A stretch of 64,000 nucleotides of DNA from Pinirhizobacter soli (lineage in GTDB: Bacteria; Pseudomonadota; Gammaproteobacteria; Xanthomonadales; Rhodanobacteraceae). The position numbers were made by a program, and so were the translations under genes. Position 1 is the first letter of the stretch, and every line of letters begins with the position of its first letter. Location of the stretch: the NCBI RefSeq assembly GCF_015905305.1, contig NZ_JADZLQ010000001.1, positions 768,599-832,598 on the forward strand, in the 5' to 3' direction. Positions 1-8,273 of this stretch are shown here, piece by piece. A model generated the notes under the pieces. That model did no database searches. It had not been told where the DNA came from and was given only the letters and a program-made list of their open reading frames with translations.

Positions 1-2447
1 TCAATAAGGTAACCGACGCGGACAATGTTTTCGCTACCTACACCTATGATGCGGCCCACCGGCTCACCGACGTGACTGATGCGCTGGGCAGTCATGTTCA
101 CTACACGCTGGACGCCGCTGGAAACCGCACTGCCGAAGTGACATACAACACGACTGGCGCGGTGGTCCGCAAGGTGACGAGGGCATTTGATGTTTCGGGC
201 AAGCTTATCGGCGTGACGGATGGCCTGAATCAGCAGAATTTCCGCGCCGACTACGCTGACAGTTATGACGGAAATGCAAACCTCGTGCACTTTTCTGATG
301 CGCTGGGCGTACAGGCCAACCAGGCTTTCGACGCACTCAACCGGGTCAAGGCTGTCACCAACGACTACAACGGCACCAATGCTTCCACCAAAAATGCGCA
401 GACCTTGTATGGATATGACGCAAAAGATGCGCTGACGAGCCTGACTGATGCGGCTGGCCTGACAACCATGACGCCATTGGATGGCCTTTCCAATCCCACC
501 AGCACCACAAGTCCTGATGCCGGAATGTCGAGTGAGACATTTGATGCGGCGGGCAATGGACTGGTGCACACCGACGCCCGGGCCATCACCGCAACCCGCG
601 CGTACGATGCCCTAGGCCGACAAACCTCGACATCCTATGTGGATACGTCGCTGAATGTCAGCTACCACTATGACGAGGCCAACTCGGTCACCGGGTGTGT
701 GAATTCAGAGCCAGTCGGAAGGCTGACACGTGTGGTCGAGCTCAATGTGACCACGACCTACTGTTACGACGCACGCGGGAACGTCACCTCAAGGTTCCAG
801 GCGCTCGGCACAAATACGGACAAGACGTCCTTTGCCTACACCTCAGCGAACCGAGTCAAGTCTCAGACCTATCCGGACGGCGGCATGGTCGTCTATACGC
901 GGGACGCGAATGGAAGGATTGCATCCGCGATGTTCACCCCGTTCGGGGGTGCCGCAACGACCGTTGTTTCGGGCATCACCTACCTGCCCTTCGGCACGGT
1001 GTTGTCGTACCAGCTCGGAAACGGCCAGACGGTTGCACGCACATATGACCTAAACTACGAGGTGTCAGATGTCTCCAGTCCGGCGTTCTCACTTCACGTC
1101 GCGCGTGATGCCGGGCGAAACATTGTCGCCCTGGGGCAGTCTCCCGGTGCAACACCCGCCGATGAAACGTTCAGCTATGACGCGCTCCATCATCTGACGG
1201 ACCTCTCGGACGGCGGCTCTCCGGTCGAGGCCTATACCTACAATGCCTCTGGTGACCGGTTGTCCAAGGTCGCGGCAGGCCTCGCTACCGGCACCTACGG
1301 CTACCAGACCGGGACGCACCGGCTCAACGTGGTCGGGTCGGGGGCCAGAACTTTCGATGCTAACGGCAACACGAGTGCCGTGGTCGCAGCCGGACAGAAC
1401 CTTGGTCTTGGGTACAACGGCCGGAACCGCCTCACGGTCGTCCAGGCGGCCGGGCAGACAGTTGGTACGTACATCTACAACGCCTTCGGCCAGCGTGTCA
1501 GCAAGACTGCGACCACTCCTTCCTCAACAACCGAGCGGTTCAACACCGGGGTGTCGGGAGAGCTGCTTTCCGAGCAGGGAACCGCCAACCGGGACTATGT
1601 CTGGGTCGATGACCTTCCCGTTGCGTTGTTCGATTCCGGGTCCCAAGGCACTTCCATCTCCTACATCCATGCCGATGGCCTCAATACACCGAGGGCCGTC
1701 ACGACGGGAACGACCGTGGTGTGGCAATGGCCCTACCAGGGCAATCCGTACGGCGAGCAGCAGCCCGCCGGAGGCCTGACCCTCAATCTGCGTTATGCAG
1801 GCCAGTACTTCGATGTGGAGTCCGGTCTTGTCGACAACGGCCAACGGACGTTTGAAGCCGCCACAGGACGGTATCTGCAGAACGACCCCTCCGGGTTCAA
1901 TGGCGGCGTCAATCTTTACGCATACGCCATGCAATCTCCGCTCAACTTCATTGACCCGACAGGCGGGGTTCCACGGAGTGTTTCATGGGCTGGATGGGGT
2001 GCAGCAACGGGGGCCATTGTCGGCGGCGGCTTGGCTATCGGCGCCGACTATGGGACCGCCGGCCTAGCAATCCCTGCAGACGGCGCAATTGTCGCTGGAG
2101 GCGCCGCAGTCGGTGCCGCTGGTTTCGGCGCCCTGGGGAGCTTTGCCGACTGGGTAGAAGCGCAGGCCAACAATCCCGTCTATGCCAAGCCGCCTGAGAA
2201 TGCTTACGATAAGGACGGTCCAAAAGCGCCCGGGCTGCCGACACCAGAAGACGGATACGTTCCGCCGAAGGGTGGCCCGCAGTGGGTACCGAATCCCAAC
2301 CCTGGCCGGGGTGGCTCTGCATGGGGATGGCTCGACAAGAGCGGTAAGGTGTGGTGCCCGTCGGGACCCGGTGGCCGAGCCCATGGTGGTCCACACTGGG
2401 ATGTACAGACACCCGGCGGCGGAAATAAAAACATCTTCCCGCAATAA
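1..2447 (+). CDS. RHS-repeat polymorphic toxin, 3' part (5' end outside window)
   Basis: The reading frame is open from base 3, so the gene starts outside the window; about 814 codons are visible. The visible protein is a run of YD/RHS repeats (for example YTYDAAHRL, AYDALGR, YNAFGQRVSK). These end in the conserved RHS core motif LRYAGQYFDVESGL...GRYLQNDPSGF...NLYAYAMQSPLNFIDPTG at about bases 1787-1960. After the core comes a glycine/alanine-rich hydrophobic stretch (about 2000-2150). The tail contains GPQWVPNPN...GWLDKSGKVW...AHGGPHWDVQTPGGG, which from memory resembles the polymorphic toxin type 37 domain. RHS proteins of this form usually deliver a C-terminal toxin to competing cells. The toxin activity is inferred; the RHS assignment is secure. 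A putative immunity gene follows 30 bp downstream. Confidence 0.92.
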   Translation, partial: NKVTDADNVFATYTYDAAHRLTDVTDALGSHVHYTLDAAGNRTAEVTYNTTGAVVRKVTRAFDVSGKLIGVTDGLNQQNFRADYADSYDGNANLVHFSDALGVQANQAFDALNRVKAVTNDYNGTNASTKNAQTLYGYDAKDALTSLTDAAGLTTMTPLDGLSNPTSTTSPDAGMSSETFDAAGNGLVHTDARAITATRAYDALGRQTSTSYVDTSLNVSYHYDEANSVTGCVNSEPVGRLTRVVELNVTTTYCYDARGNVTSRFQALGTNTDKTSFAYTSANRVKSQTYPDGGMVVYTRDANGRIASAMFTPFGGAATTVVSGITYLPFGTVLSYQLGNGQTVARTYDLNYEVSDVSSPAFSLHVARDAGRNIVALGQSPGATPADETFSYDALHHLTDLSDGGSPVEAYTYNASGDRLSKVAAGLATGTYGYQTGTHRLNVVGSGARTFDANGNTSAVVAAGQNLGLGYNGRNRLTVVQAAGQTVGTYIYNAFGQRVSKTATTPSSTTERFNTGVSGELLSEQGTANRDYVWVDDLPVALFDSGSQGTSISYIHADGLNTPRAVTTGTTVVWQWPYQGNPYGEQQPAGGLTLNLRYAGQYFDVESGLVDNGQRTFEAATGRYLQNDPSGFNGGVNLYAYAMQSPLNFIDPTGGVPRSVSWAGWGAATGAIVGGGLAIGADYGTAGLAIPADGAIVAGGAAVGAAGFGALGSFADWVEAQANNPVYAKPPENAYDKDGPKAPGLPTPEDGYVPPKGGPQWVPNPNPGRGGSAWGWLDKSGKVWCPSGPGGRAHGGPHWDVQTPGGGNKNIFPQ

Positions 2448-2461
2448 AAACATCCTCCCGC
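2424..2461 (+). repeat. 19-bp tandem duplication across the RHS stop codon
   Basis: Two adjacent 19-bp copies, AATAAAAACATCTTCCCGC (2424-2442) and the same with one T-to-C change (2443-2461). The TAA stop of the RHS gene (2445-2447) lies inside the second copy. With a single copy the frame would read one residue further (Gln-Arg) before a TAA. The duplication therefore moved the stop but changed the protein by only one residue. Confidence 0.85.
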
Positions 2462-2477
2462 AAAGGTAAGTATTCGG

Positions 2478-2780
2478 ATGAAAAACATGCAGGTCATCGA
2501 TGATGCCATCAACTGTACCTACAGCATTTTTGCCCTCACGGATAAGGAGTTCGAACTGATATTTCCGGACGGCCGAGATATCGAGTTTGCAGATGAGCTT
2601 TTTGAGCGTCTTGGCGATGACCTTGCGGCTAGAGTGATCAACCCGGCATGGAGCCGCCCCGTTGCCAAGGCTGAGGCAAACGGCATCCATGGGACGATTT
2701 TTTATCAATGTCCAGAGAAAAAGCAGTTCTATCCAACAAGAAAATCCTTGGAATTTAAGCAGCATGGAGATGACCTTTAG
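2478..2780 (+). CDS. putative immunity protein of the RHS toxin
   Basis: A 100-residue acidic soluble protein with no signal peptide or membrane segment (MKNMQVIDDAINCTYSIFAL...). It starts 30 bp after the RHS toxin, with an AAAGG ribosome-binding site about 11 bases before the ATG. Base composition is less GC-rich than the surrounding core genes, as expected for horizontally moving toxin-immunity cargo. RHS toxin genes are normally followed directly by a small gene for the cognate immunity protein, and that position is the main reason for this call. The sequence gives the impression of a family seen beside type-37 toxins, but that is memory and not a search. If not immunity, it is an uncharacterised cargo protein. 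Confidence 0.7.
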   Translation: MKNMQVIDDAINCTYSIFALTDKEFELIFPDGRDIEFADELFERLGDDLAARVINPAWSRPVAKAEANGIHGTIFYQCPEKKQFYPTRKSLEFKQHGDDL

Positions 2781-2897
2781 AAGTGAGCCACTCCCCAAAA
2801 AGGGTATGCGCCAGTGAATGACGGCTAGGAAGGGCTCCGGAACCCCGGTCCGGCTCAGGGCGGCTGACTGTGGGGATGACTCGACACCTTGGCCGGG

Positions 2898-3290
2898 ATG
2901 CGAATCTGCACTCTAGCGGTTGGTCTTCTTGTCGCCCTTGGCAGTTCGCTCTCCGTTGCCGGATGTGGCCCCAAAGGCGCCATTCGCCGACAAGGTTCGC
3001 GAGGACAGCGTCTTTGAAATCATCTGGGGTGTCCGGAATATGGGGGCGCCTTCAATGAAACCCCGGCAAACTACCTAGATCTCGCCAAGCGTCACTTTGC
3101 GTACCGCTCGACCCCGTGCGCCATAGACCCTATTGAGTACAGGTCAACAGGTGATGTGGTCGTCGTTTGCGCCCAGTTCGACAGCGCCTCACCCGATTGG
3201 GACGGCAAGACCGATGCGGCCAGGTATGGCGACCCGGCGGCCTCGTGTGACCCGATTTGTGACCCTGGACGTTATGTCTCCGCCAACAAA
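2898..3290 (+). pseudogene. frameshifted small lipoprotein gene
   Basis: An ATG at 2898 opens a classic lipoprotein signal (MRICTLAVGLL...LSVAGC, lipobox cysteine at about residue 23). That frame stops at 3015. One base over, the frame gives KAPFADKVREDSVFEIIWGVRNMG. From about 3045 the original frame gives GAFNETPANYLDLAKRHF and then GDVVVVCAQFD...DWDGKTDAARYGD. The pieces join into one sensible protein if one C is removed from the C run at 2969-2972 and one G is added to the G run at 3042-3046. The frame also has no stop of its own before the tRNA-Ser terminator. It is open to 3455, through the tRNA, so the natural 3' end may be missing as well. The function of the ancestral lipoprotein is unknown. 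Sequencing error at the two homopolymers is the main alternative. Confidence 0.6.
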
Positions 3291-3315
3291 AAAGCCCTGC
3301 ACTTGCAGGGCTTTT
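3287..3315 (-). terminator. intrinsic terminator of tRNA-Ser(CGA)
   Basis: Perfect stem AAAAAGCCCTGCA / TGCAGGGCTTTTT with a 3-base loop, directly beyond the 3' end of the tRNA. The T run is readable in both directions, so it could also stop transcripts arriving from the RHS side. Confidence 0.85.
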
Positions 3316-3320
3316 TCGCG

Positions 3321-3412
<92 letters not shown>

Positions 3413-3451
3413 TTTGGTCGTCGAGCACGGGCATGCCGCGTCGAGCTCGCA

Positions 3452-3480
3452 ATGATACGGGGGCGGGTGATCCGTGACAA
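3452..3480 (-). promoter_or_regulatory. sigma-70 promoter of tRNA-Ser(CGA)
   Basis: On the minus strand TTGTCA (3475-3480), 17 bp, TATCAT (3452-3457). This places the start about 33 nt before the mature tRNA 5' end. Confidence 0.75.
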
Positions 3481-3551
3481 CTCCCGGGCGGTGGGGCATC
3501 CTCCCCTTTGGGCGGGGATTTCCGCCTGTAAATGAATGAAACGACGCTTCC

Positions 3552-4250
3552 ATGATCGAATTTGGGCACGGCACGCACCCGGGGATGGCCCGGTCGCGCA
3601 ACGAAGATACCTACTACGCGGACCCTGCCCTGGGCCTGTTCCTGGTGCTGGACGGCATGGGCGGGCACCGGCATGGGGAACTGGCCTCGGCCAGTGTGCG
3701 CGACGGCGTGGTGGAGCGGGTGACACGGGGGCAGTCCCTACTGTCGGCGCTGACGGCCGCCAACGATGAACTGCTGATGCATACCCGCAACCTGCCTCAC
3801 GCCCGGCCGATGGGCAGCACGGTGGCCGCGGTGCGCCTGACGGACGGTGGCTGGGAGGCCGCCTGGGTAGGCGACAGCCGCATCTATGTCGACGACGGTG
3901 AACTCTGCCGGCTGGTCCATGACGGAAAGCTGGCCGAGGCCCTGGCGGAAAAAGGCGAGTGGCCGGAGTCACGCGATACGGTCGCCCCGCGCGGGGTGAT
4001 GAACCAGGCGCTGGGCGTCACCGGCAACGAGCAACTTTATGTGCAGATGTGCCGGGGTACCTGGACGTCGGGCATGCGCTTGCTGCTGTGTACCGACGGG
4101 CTTACCGAAATCGTGGATGATGCAAAGCTTCAAGCCATCGGCACGCGCACGGAGCTCGGCGCGCAGGAAGCGGTGGAGCAAATGATCCTGGCGGCGCTCG
4201 ATGGCGGAGCCCGGGACAACGTCACCGCGATCCTGGTGCGGCACGGCTGA
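3552..4250 (+). CDS. PP2C-family serine/threonine protein phosphatase
   Basis: A 232-residue single-domain metal-dependent phosphatase with all PP2C landmarks in order: RSRNEDTYYAD near residue 15, LDGMGGHRHGE near 38-48, GSTVAAV, WVGDSRIY, LLLCTDGLTE and GARDNVTAI near the C-terminus. The aspartates that coordinate the Mn/Mg pair are present. It has no membrane anchor or extra sensor domain, so it should be cytosolic. It resembles the stand-alone phosphatases (Stp/PppA type) that reverse Hanks-type kinase phosphorylation, but no kinase gene lies nearby. It is the first core gene after the accessory segment and converges with dnaQ, 10 bp apart. The exact substrate cannot be told from sequence. 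Confidence 0.92.
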   Translation: MIEFGHGTHPGMARSRNEDTYYADPALGLFLVLDGMGGHRHGELASASVRDGVVERVTRGQSLLSALTAANDELLMHTRNLPHARPMGSTVAAVRLTDGGWEAAWVGDSRIYVDDGELCRLVHDGKLAEALAEKGEWPESRDTVAPRGVMNQALGVTGNEQLYVQMCRGTWTSGMRLLLCTDGLTEIVDDAKLQAIGTRTELGAQEAVEQMILAALDGGARDNVTAILVRHG

Positions 4251-4260
4251 AACACCGCGG

Positions 4261-4998
4261 CTAGGCCACCGACTGGCCAGATTCCACCGATTCATCGACC
4301 AACGTACGCCACACCGTGGCACCATTCGATGCCTTGTCGATCGCCTGCAGCCGCTGCTCGTGCAGCGCAGCTTCCGCTTCGTTGGCACGCAGCACCTTGG
4401 GCCGAGCTGTGATGGTGAAGCCCTGCAGCGATACGTGGTTGCGCGAAGGCGCGCCAGCGTCGAAGGCCAGGTCCAGCACCACCTGGCCGGTGGTCATGTA
4501 CAGGTACACATCCGCCAGAAGCTGCGCGTCCAGCAGGCCGCCGTGGAGGTCGCGATGGGTGTTGTCCACGCCCAAGCGCTTGCACAGTGCATCCAGGCTG
4601 TTGCGCTGCCCGGGGTAGCGTTCGCGCGCCATCACCAGGGTGTCGAGCACGGTGGCGTGATCGGTCACCTTGCCGTAGTCGCCCGCCATGGCAAGCTCGG
4701 CATTCAGGAAGCCAACGTCGAAGCTGGCGTTGTGGATGATCAGCTCCGCGCCCCTGATGAAGTCCAGGAAATCGTGAACCACCTCGGCGAATTTCGGCTT
4801 GTCGAGAAGGAACTCATCCTCGATGCCGGTCACGGCGCGCGCACCTTCGTCGATGGCGCGCCCGGGGTTCAGATAGGTATGGAAGGTGCGGCCGCTGGGC
4901 CGGCGCTCAAGCAACTCCACCGCGCCAATTTCGATCAGGCGATGACCCTGGCGTACTTCCAGGCCCGTGGTTTCGGTATCAAGGACAATCTGCCTCAT
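4261..4998 (-). CDS. dnaQ: DNA polymerase III epsilon subunit (3'-5' proofreading exonuclease)
   Basis: A 245-residue DEDDh exonuclease. Exo I is VLDTETTG near residue 7, Exo [13 protein letters not shown] near 100, and Exo [17 protein letters not shown] near 147-160, so all four acidic residues and the histidine are present. The C-terminal tail ([20 protein letters not shown]) should bind the polymerase alpha subunit. The start was set at the ATG giving [12 protein letters not shown]. This overlaps the rnhA stop as ATGA (4995-4998), indicating translational coupling. A longer reading frame upstream lies inside rnhA and is not likely to be coding. The dnaQ-rnhA pairing in the same direction differs from E. 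coli, where the two genes are divergent. Confidence 0.97.
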   Translation of the reverse strand: MRQIVLDTETTGLEVRQGHRLIEIGAVELLERRPSGRTFHTYLNPGRAIDEGARAVTGIEDEFLLDKPKFAEVVHDFLDFIRGAELIIHNASFDVGFLNAELAMAGDYGKVTDHATVLDTLVMARERYPGQRNSLDALCKRLGVDNTHRDLHGGLLDAQLLADVYLYMTTGQVVLDLAFDAGAPSRNHVSLQGFTITARPKVLRANEAEAALHEQRLQAIDKASNGATVWRTLVDESVESGQSVA

Positions 4999-5447
4999 GC
5001 GGCCACACCGCCGTCCTTGAACACCAGCGCCTGCTCGCGCGCGGCTTCGTCCACGCGCTCGTTCTCCACGTGGCCGTTGTGTCCCTTCACCCATTGCCAG
5101 CGAACGCTGTGCGGCGCCTTGGCAGCGGACAGGCGTTGCCAGAGATCCTGGTTCTTCACCGGCTTCTTGTCGGAGGTTTTCCAGCCGTTGGCGATCCAGC
5201 GGGGCATCCAGTCTTCGATGCCCTGCATCACGTAGCGGGAGTCGGTGGTCAGGCGTACCTGGCAGGGGCGCGTCAGTGCCTCCAGGGCGCCGATGGCGGC
5301 CATCAGTTCCATGCGGTTGTTGGTGGTGGCCGGATCGCCGCCGGCGACCATGCGCTCGGTAGTGCCTGCGCGGAGCAAGGCGGCCCAGCCACCGGGGCCC
5401 GGATTACCGAGGCAGGCGCCGTCGGTGAATGCTTCAACTTCGTTCAT
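4995..5447 (-). CDS. rnhA: ribonuclease HI
   Basis: 150-residue RNase HI that degrades RNA in RNA-DNA hybrids. Visible motifs are [16 protein letters not shown] (first catalytic Asp), [10 protein letters not shown] (Glu), [12 protein letters not shown] (Asp) and [17 protein letters not shown], which covers the handle-adjacent histidine loop and last Asp. The start at 5447 ([10 protein letters not shown]) matches the family N-terminus and has AAGGA 4-5 bases upstream. An in-frame ATG four codons earlier lacks a ribosome-binding site. It overlaps dnaQ by 4 bp. The methyltransferase-rnhA-dnaQ group beside gloB matches the E. coli yafS/rnhA/dnaQ/gloB neighbourhood. Confidence 0.97.
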   Translation of the reverse strand: MNEVEAFTDGACLGNPGPGGWAALLRAGTTERMVAGGDPATTNNRMELMAAIGALEALTRPCQVRLTTDSRYVMQGIEDWMPRWIANGWKTSDKKPVKNQDLWQRLSAAKAPHSVRWQWVKGHNGHVENERVDEAAREQALVFKDGGVAA

Positions 5448-5467
5448 GCTTTCCTTCATGCGGTAGT

Positions 5468-6145
5468 TCAGCGCGCCGCGCGGCGCGCGCCAGATACAAG
5501 GCTACCGGACTGCACCGGTGCGTTGACAGCCTTGATCACGCGTAGCGGTGTGGCGGCGACGCGCTGTTTGCGTGCCAGCAGGATGTACGCCCCGCCCGCC
5601 AGGCTGCTGCCCTCGCCCGTGGTGATGGACGGCAACACCTGGCCGGCACGGTGCACGGCAATAACGTGCAAGTCCGCACGGCCACAGGCCGAGCGCAGCA
5701 TCACTGGCTGGCGCAGGCTGGCCCGGGTGCCACGGGCGCGCCACTGGAACCACGGCGCCCAGGCGCTCACCGGGTGAACGCCGGTAATCGCAAGGAAGCC
5801 GCCGGGCGCGAGCACGCGGGCGGCCTCGGCGATCAGGTCGTCGCCATCGGGAACGATTTCGACGGCGTGGCGCAGCACCACCACGCCGAACGCGTCGTCC
5901 TGGAATGGCAGGGGTTCGTTGGCGCGAGCCTGTACGTCGCCCTGCCAGCCGCCGCGCGCCAGGTGCAGGCGTGCCCAGCGTCCGAGCAAAGGCAGCGGCG
6001 GTGGGACGATCTCGGGCACCGGTGCGATGTGCAGCGCGTGGTCGCCGGTGGAGCGCGCCAGTTCCGGCGCCAGCACCGCCGACTCGCTGGCCAGCAACGC
6101 GCGCATGGGCGGCAAGGCGTAGAGGTCGGGGGGCAGCTGTGGCAT
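5468..6145 (-). CDS. class I SAM-dependent methyltransferase (YafS-like)
   Basis: About 225 residues with a degenerate Rossmann methyltransferase fold. [26 protein letters not shown] corresponds to the post-II/motif III region, and [23 protein letters not shown] to motif IV-V. The SAM-binding glycine loop is weak, as in the YafS group. The start at 6145 ([13 protein letters not shown]) was preferred over a TTG 45 bp upstream, but neither has a good ribosome-binding site. It lies 20 bp upstream of rnhA in the same direction and diverges from gloB, the same synteny as E. coli yafS. The substrate is unknown. Confidence 0.85.
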   Translation of the reverse strand: MPQLPPDLYALPPMRALLASESAVLAPELARSTGDHALHIAPVPEIVPPPLPLLGRWARLHLARGGWQGDVQARANEPLPFQDDAFGVVVLRHAVEIVPDGDDLIAEAARVLAPGGFLAITGVHPVSAWAPWFQWRARGTRASLRQPVMLRSACGRADLHVIAVHRAGQVLPSITTGEGSSLAGGAYILLARKQRVAATPLRVIKAVNAPVQSGSLVSGARRAAR

Positions 6146-6306
6146 CGGCGTGGGTGCTTTGGCAAGGACGGACTCATGTCCTGGCGCCAAGTGTATCGGC
6201 TCCGACGCAGGATTCGGCGACCTGAACGGGTTAACGTGTTGATAACAAGAGGCCTGGCGGGGCGCTGATATAGTCCGGCGGCCCCGCGGCCAAGGCCGCC
6301 CGTCGA

Positions 6307-7077
6307 GTGCTCGTTTTGCGTCCTGAACCGATCCCGGCGCTTGTCGACAACTACATCTGGCTTCTTGCCGACGCGGCCGGGAATGCCGCCGTGGTGGATC
6401 CGGGTGAGGCCGCTCCCGTCGAGCGCGTGCTGGCCGGCCGTGGGCTGACCCTGCGAAGCATCCTGATCACCCATCATCACCCCGATCACATCGGAGGCAT
6501 CGCGGAACTGTGCCTGGGACGCAACGTGGAAGTCATCGCCCCGATCGACGAGCGCATCCCGCACGCCAATCGTCGCGTGGGTCACGGCGACGTGGTGACG
6601 CTTGCCCTGCCCGCCGCGCGCTTCGAAGTGATGGCCGTGCCCGGCCATACCACCACCCACATCGCCTATGCGGGCGAAGGCTTGCTCTTCTGCGGCGACA
6701 CCATGTTCAGCCTGGGCTGCGGCCGCCTGTTCGAAGGCACGCCGGCCCAGATGCTTGATTCCCTCGATCACCTGGCCACGCTGCCCGACGACACCCTGGT
6801 CTGCTGCGGCCACGAATACACCCAGACGAACGCGCGCTTCGCGCTGTCCATCGACGGCGACAATGCCGCGCTGAAAGCACGCGCGAAGGACGTCGACGGC
6901 AAACGCTTGCGCGGCGAGCCGACCGTGCCAAGCACCATGGGCATGGAGCGCGCGGCCAATCCTTTCCTGCGCACCGATAGTGATGCCATCGCCGCCTGGG
7001 CCGCCCGCCAGGCTGATGCCCACGATCGCGTGTCCCGCTTCGCCGCGCTGCGCAACGCCAAGGACACCTTTCGATGA
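6307..7077 (+). CDS. gloB: hydroxyacylglutathione hydrolase (glyoxalase II)
   Basis: 256-residue metallo-beta-lactamase fold enzyme that hydrolyses S-lactoylglutathione in methylglyoxal detoxification. The binuclear metal motif THHHPDHIGG is near residues 55-64, followed by VPGHTTTHIAY, LFCGDTMFSLGCGRLFEGT (bridging Asp) and CCGHEYTQTN (last metal His, substrate region). The C-terminal helical domain carries NPFLRTD, typical of GloB. The start codon is GTG. The ORF overlaps the following lytic transglycosylase by ATGA (7074-7077), so the two are probably co-transcribed. gloB-mltD adjacency is also found in E. coli, though oriented differently. Confidence 0.97.
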   Translation: MLVLRPEPIPALVDNYIWLLADAAGNAAVVDPGEAAPVERVLAGRGLTLRSILITHHHPDHIGGIAELCLGRNVEVIAPIDERIPHANRRVGHGDVVTLALPAARFEVMAVPGHTTTHIAYAGEGLLFCGDTMFSLGCGRLFEGTPAQMLDSLDHLATLPDDTLVCCGHEYTQTNARFALSIDGDNAALKARAKDVDGKRLRGEPTVPSTMGMERAANPFLRTDSDAIAAWAARQADAHDRVSRFAALRNAKDTFR

Positions 7078-8249
7078 ACCATCCGTTGCGCACCGCCCTG
7101 GCCGCTACCCTGGCGACGGCCCTGGCCGCCTGCTCGTCCACTGCACCGGTGATGCCCAGTGCACCGCCGATCAACATAACGCCCGCCATGCACCCTGCGC
7201 CGCCGTTGATGGCGACGCCTGCACCGGCGGCGCCGGTGGTGACGGACTTCTGGGGTGAGATGCGCGCGAGCTTCCAGATGGATGGCTGCGATTCCGACGA
7301 CGGCGTGGCCCGATGGGCGCGCACCTTCACCCAGCGGCCGGATCGTTTCGAAGAACAGCTCGCCGCCGTGTTGCCCGTGGTCGAGTACGCCAAGGAGTCC
7401 GCCCAGGCCCACGGCGTAGCCGGCGAATTCGCGCTGCTGCCCTGGATCGAAAGTTCGTTTCAGCCGGTCAAAGGCAAGAAAGGCCGCCCGGCGGGGATAT
7501 GGCAGATCGTGCCTTCCACCGCGCGCAGCATGGGCCTGCCGTCGCGCAAGGGCTACGACGCACGGCTGGACACCGCCGCCTCCACCGATGCGGTGATGAA
7601 GATGCTGGCCGGCTACCACGATGAACTGCACGACTGGCGCCTGGTGGCCATGGCCTTCAACGCCGGTGAATTCAACGTTCGCAAGGCCGTGGACAAATAT
7701 GGCGTGCCGCCCGCGCAACCAGCGGTGCCGAAGATGCCCATGAAGGCGGTAACACGCGAGCATCTGACCAAGCTCCTGGCGATCGCCTGCGTGGTGCGTC
7801 AGCCCGAACGTTTCCGCGTGCGTCTGCCGCCCGTGGATGCAAAGCGATCGCTTGAGAAAGTGACTGTGTCCGGCACAAAGACCGTGGGCCAGGTGGCGGA
7901 GCTGTCGTCGATGCCGGTGGACCGCGTACTGGCGCTCAATCCCGCGCATACCTCGGCCAATGCCCAGGCCAATACCACGATCCTGATGCCATCGGCGGCA
8001 GCCGAGGCTTACCGCGAGGCAGCCGCCAGCGGACGCCAGCCGAGCCCTGCCAGCATCGCAGCACCGGTGGACGACACCGAAGCACAAGGCAAGACCAGTG
8101 GGAAGCCGCGTTCGGTGAAAGTGGCCAGTGGCCAGACGCTGTCGCACGTTGCCCACGCCAACAAGGTAACGGTGAAGCAATTGATGGCCTGGAACCACCT
8201 GACCAGCGACAAGGTGAAACCGGGACAGGTGTTGCGCCTGTCCCCGTGA
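7074..8249 (+). CDS. mltD: membrane-bound lytic murein transglycosylase with LysM (MltD-like lipoprotein)
   Basis: 391 residues. A lipoprotein signal (ATALAAC, Cys20) is followed by a proline-rich linker and an SLT domain. The catalytic Glu is E126 in LPWIESSFQP, followed by GRPAGIWQIVPSTAR and MAFNAGEFNVRKA. A C-terminal LysM domain (VKVASGQTLSHVAHANKVTVKQLMAW...) starts near residue 348. The enzyme cleaves glycan strands of peptidoglycan from the outer-membrane side. It carries one clear LysM plus a weaker one near 270-310, fewer than some MltD proteins. Start codon overlaps gloB, so it lacks its own promoter. Confidence 0.95.
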   Translation: MNHPLRTALAATLATALAACSSTAPVMPSAPPINITPAMHPAPPLMATPAPAAPVVTDFWGEMRASFQMDGCDSDDGVARWARTFTQRPDRFEEQLAAVLPVVEYAKESAQAHGVAGEFALLPWIESSFQPVKGKKGRPAGIWQIVPSTARSMGLPSRKGYDARLDTAASTDAVMKMLAGYHDELHDWRLVAMAFNAGEFNVRKAVDKYGVPPAQPAVPKMPMKAVTREHLTKLLAIACVVRQPERFRVRLPPVDAKRSLEKVTVSGTKTVGQVAELSSMPVDRVLALNPAHTSANAQANTTILMPSAAAEAYREAAASGRQPSPASIAAPVDDTEAQGKTSGKPRSVKVASGQTLSHVAHANKVTVKQLMAWNHLTSDKVKPGQVLRLSP

Positions 8250-8273
8250 TACCGCCCCGTTAGAGGCGGTCTT
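8250..8273. terminator. short hairpin between convergent mltD and ppiD
   Basis: ACCGCC / GGCGGT stem with a loop at 8251-8270 followed by CTTT, placed over the last codons of ppiD and just after the mltD stop. Weak T run; probably the shared termination site. Confidence 0.4.

Noticed and set aside
2870..3058. 62-codon frame starting GTG at 2870
   Set aside because: Frame differs from the lipoprotein signal; Trp/Arg/Ser-rich shadow of the pseudogene.
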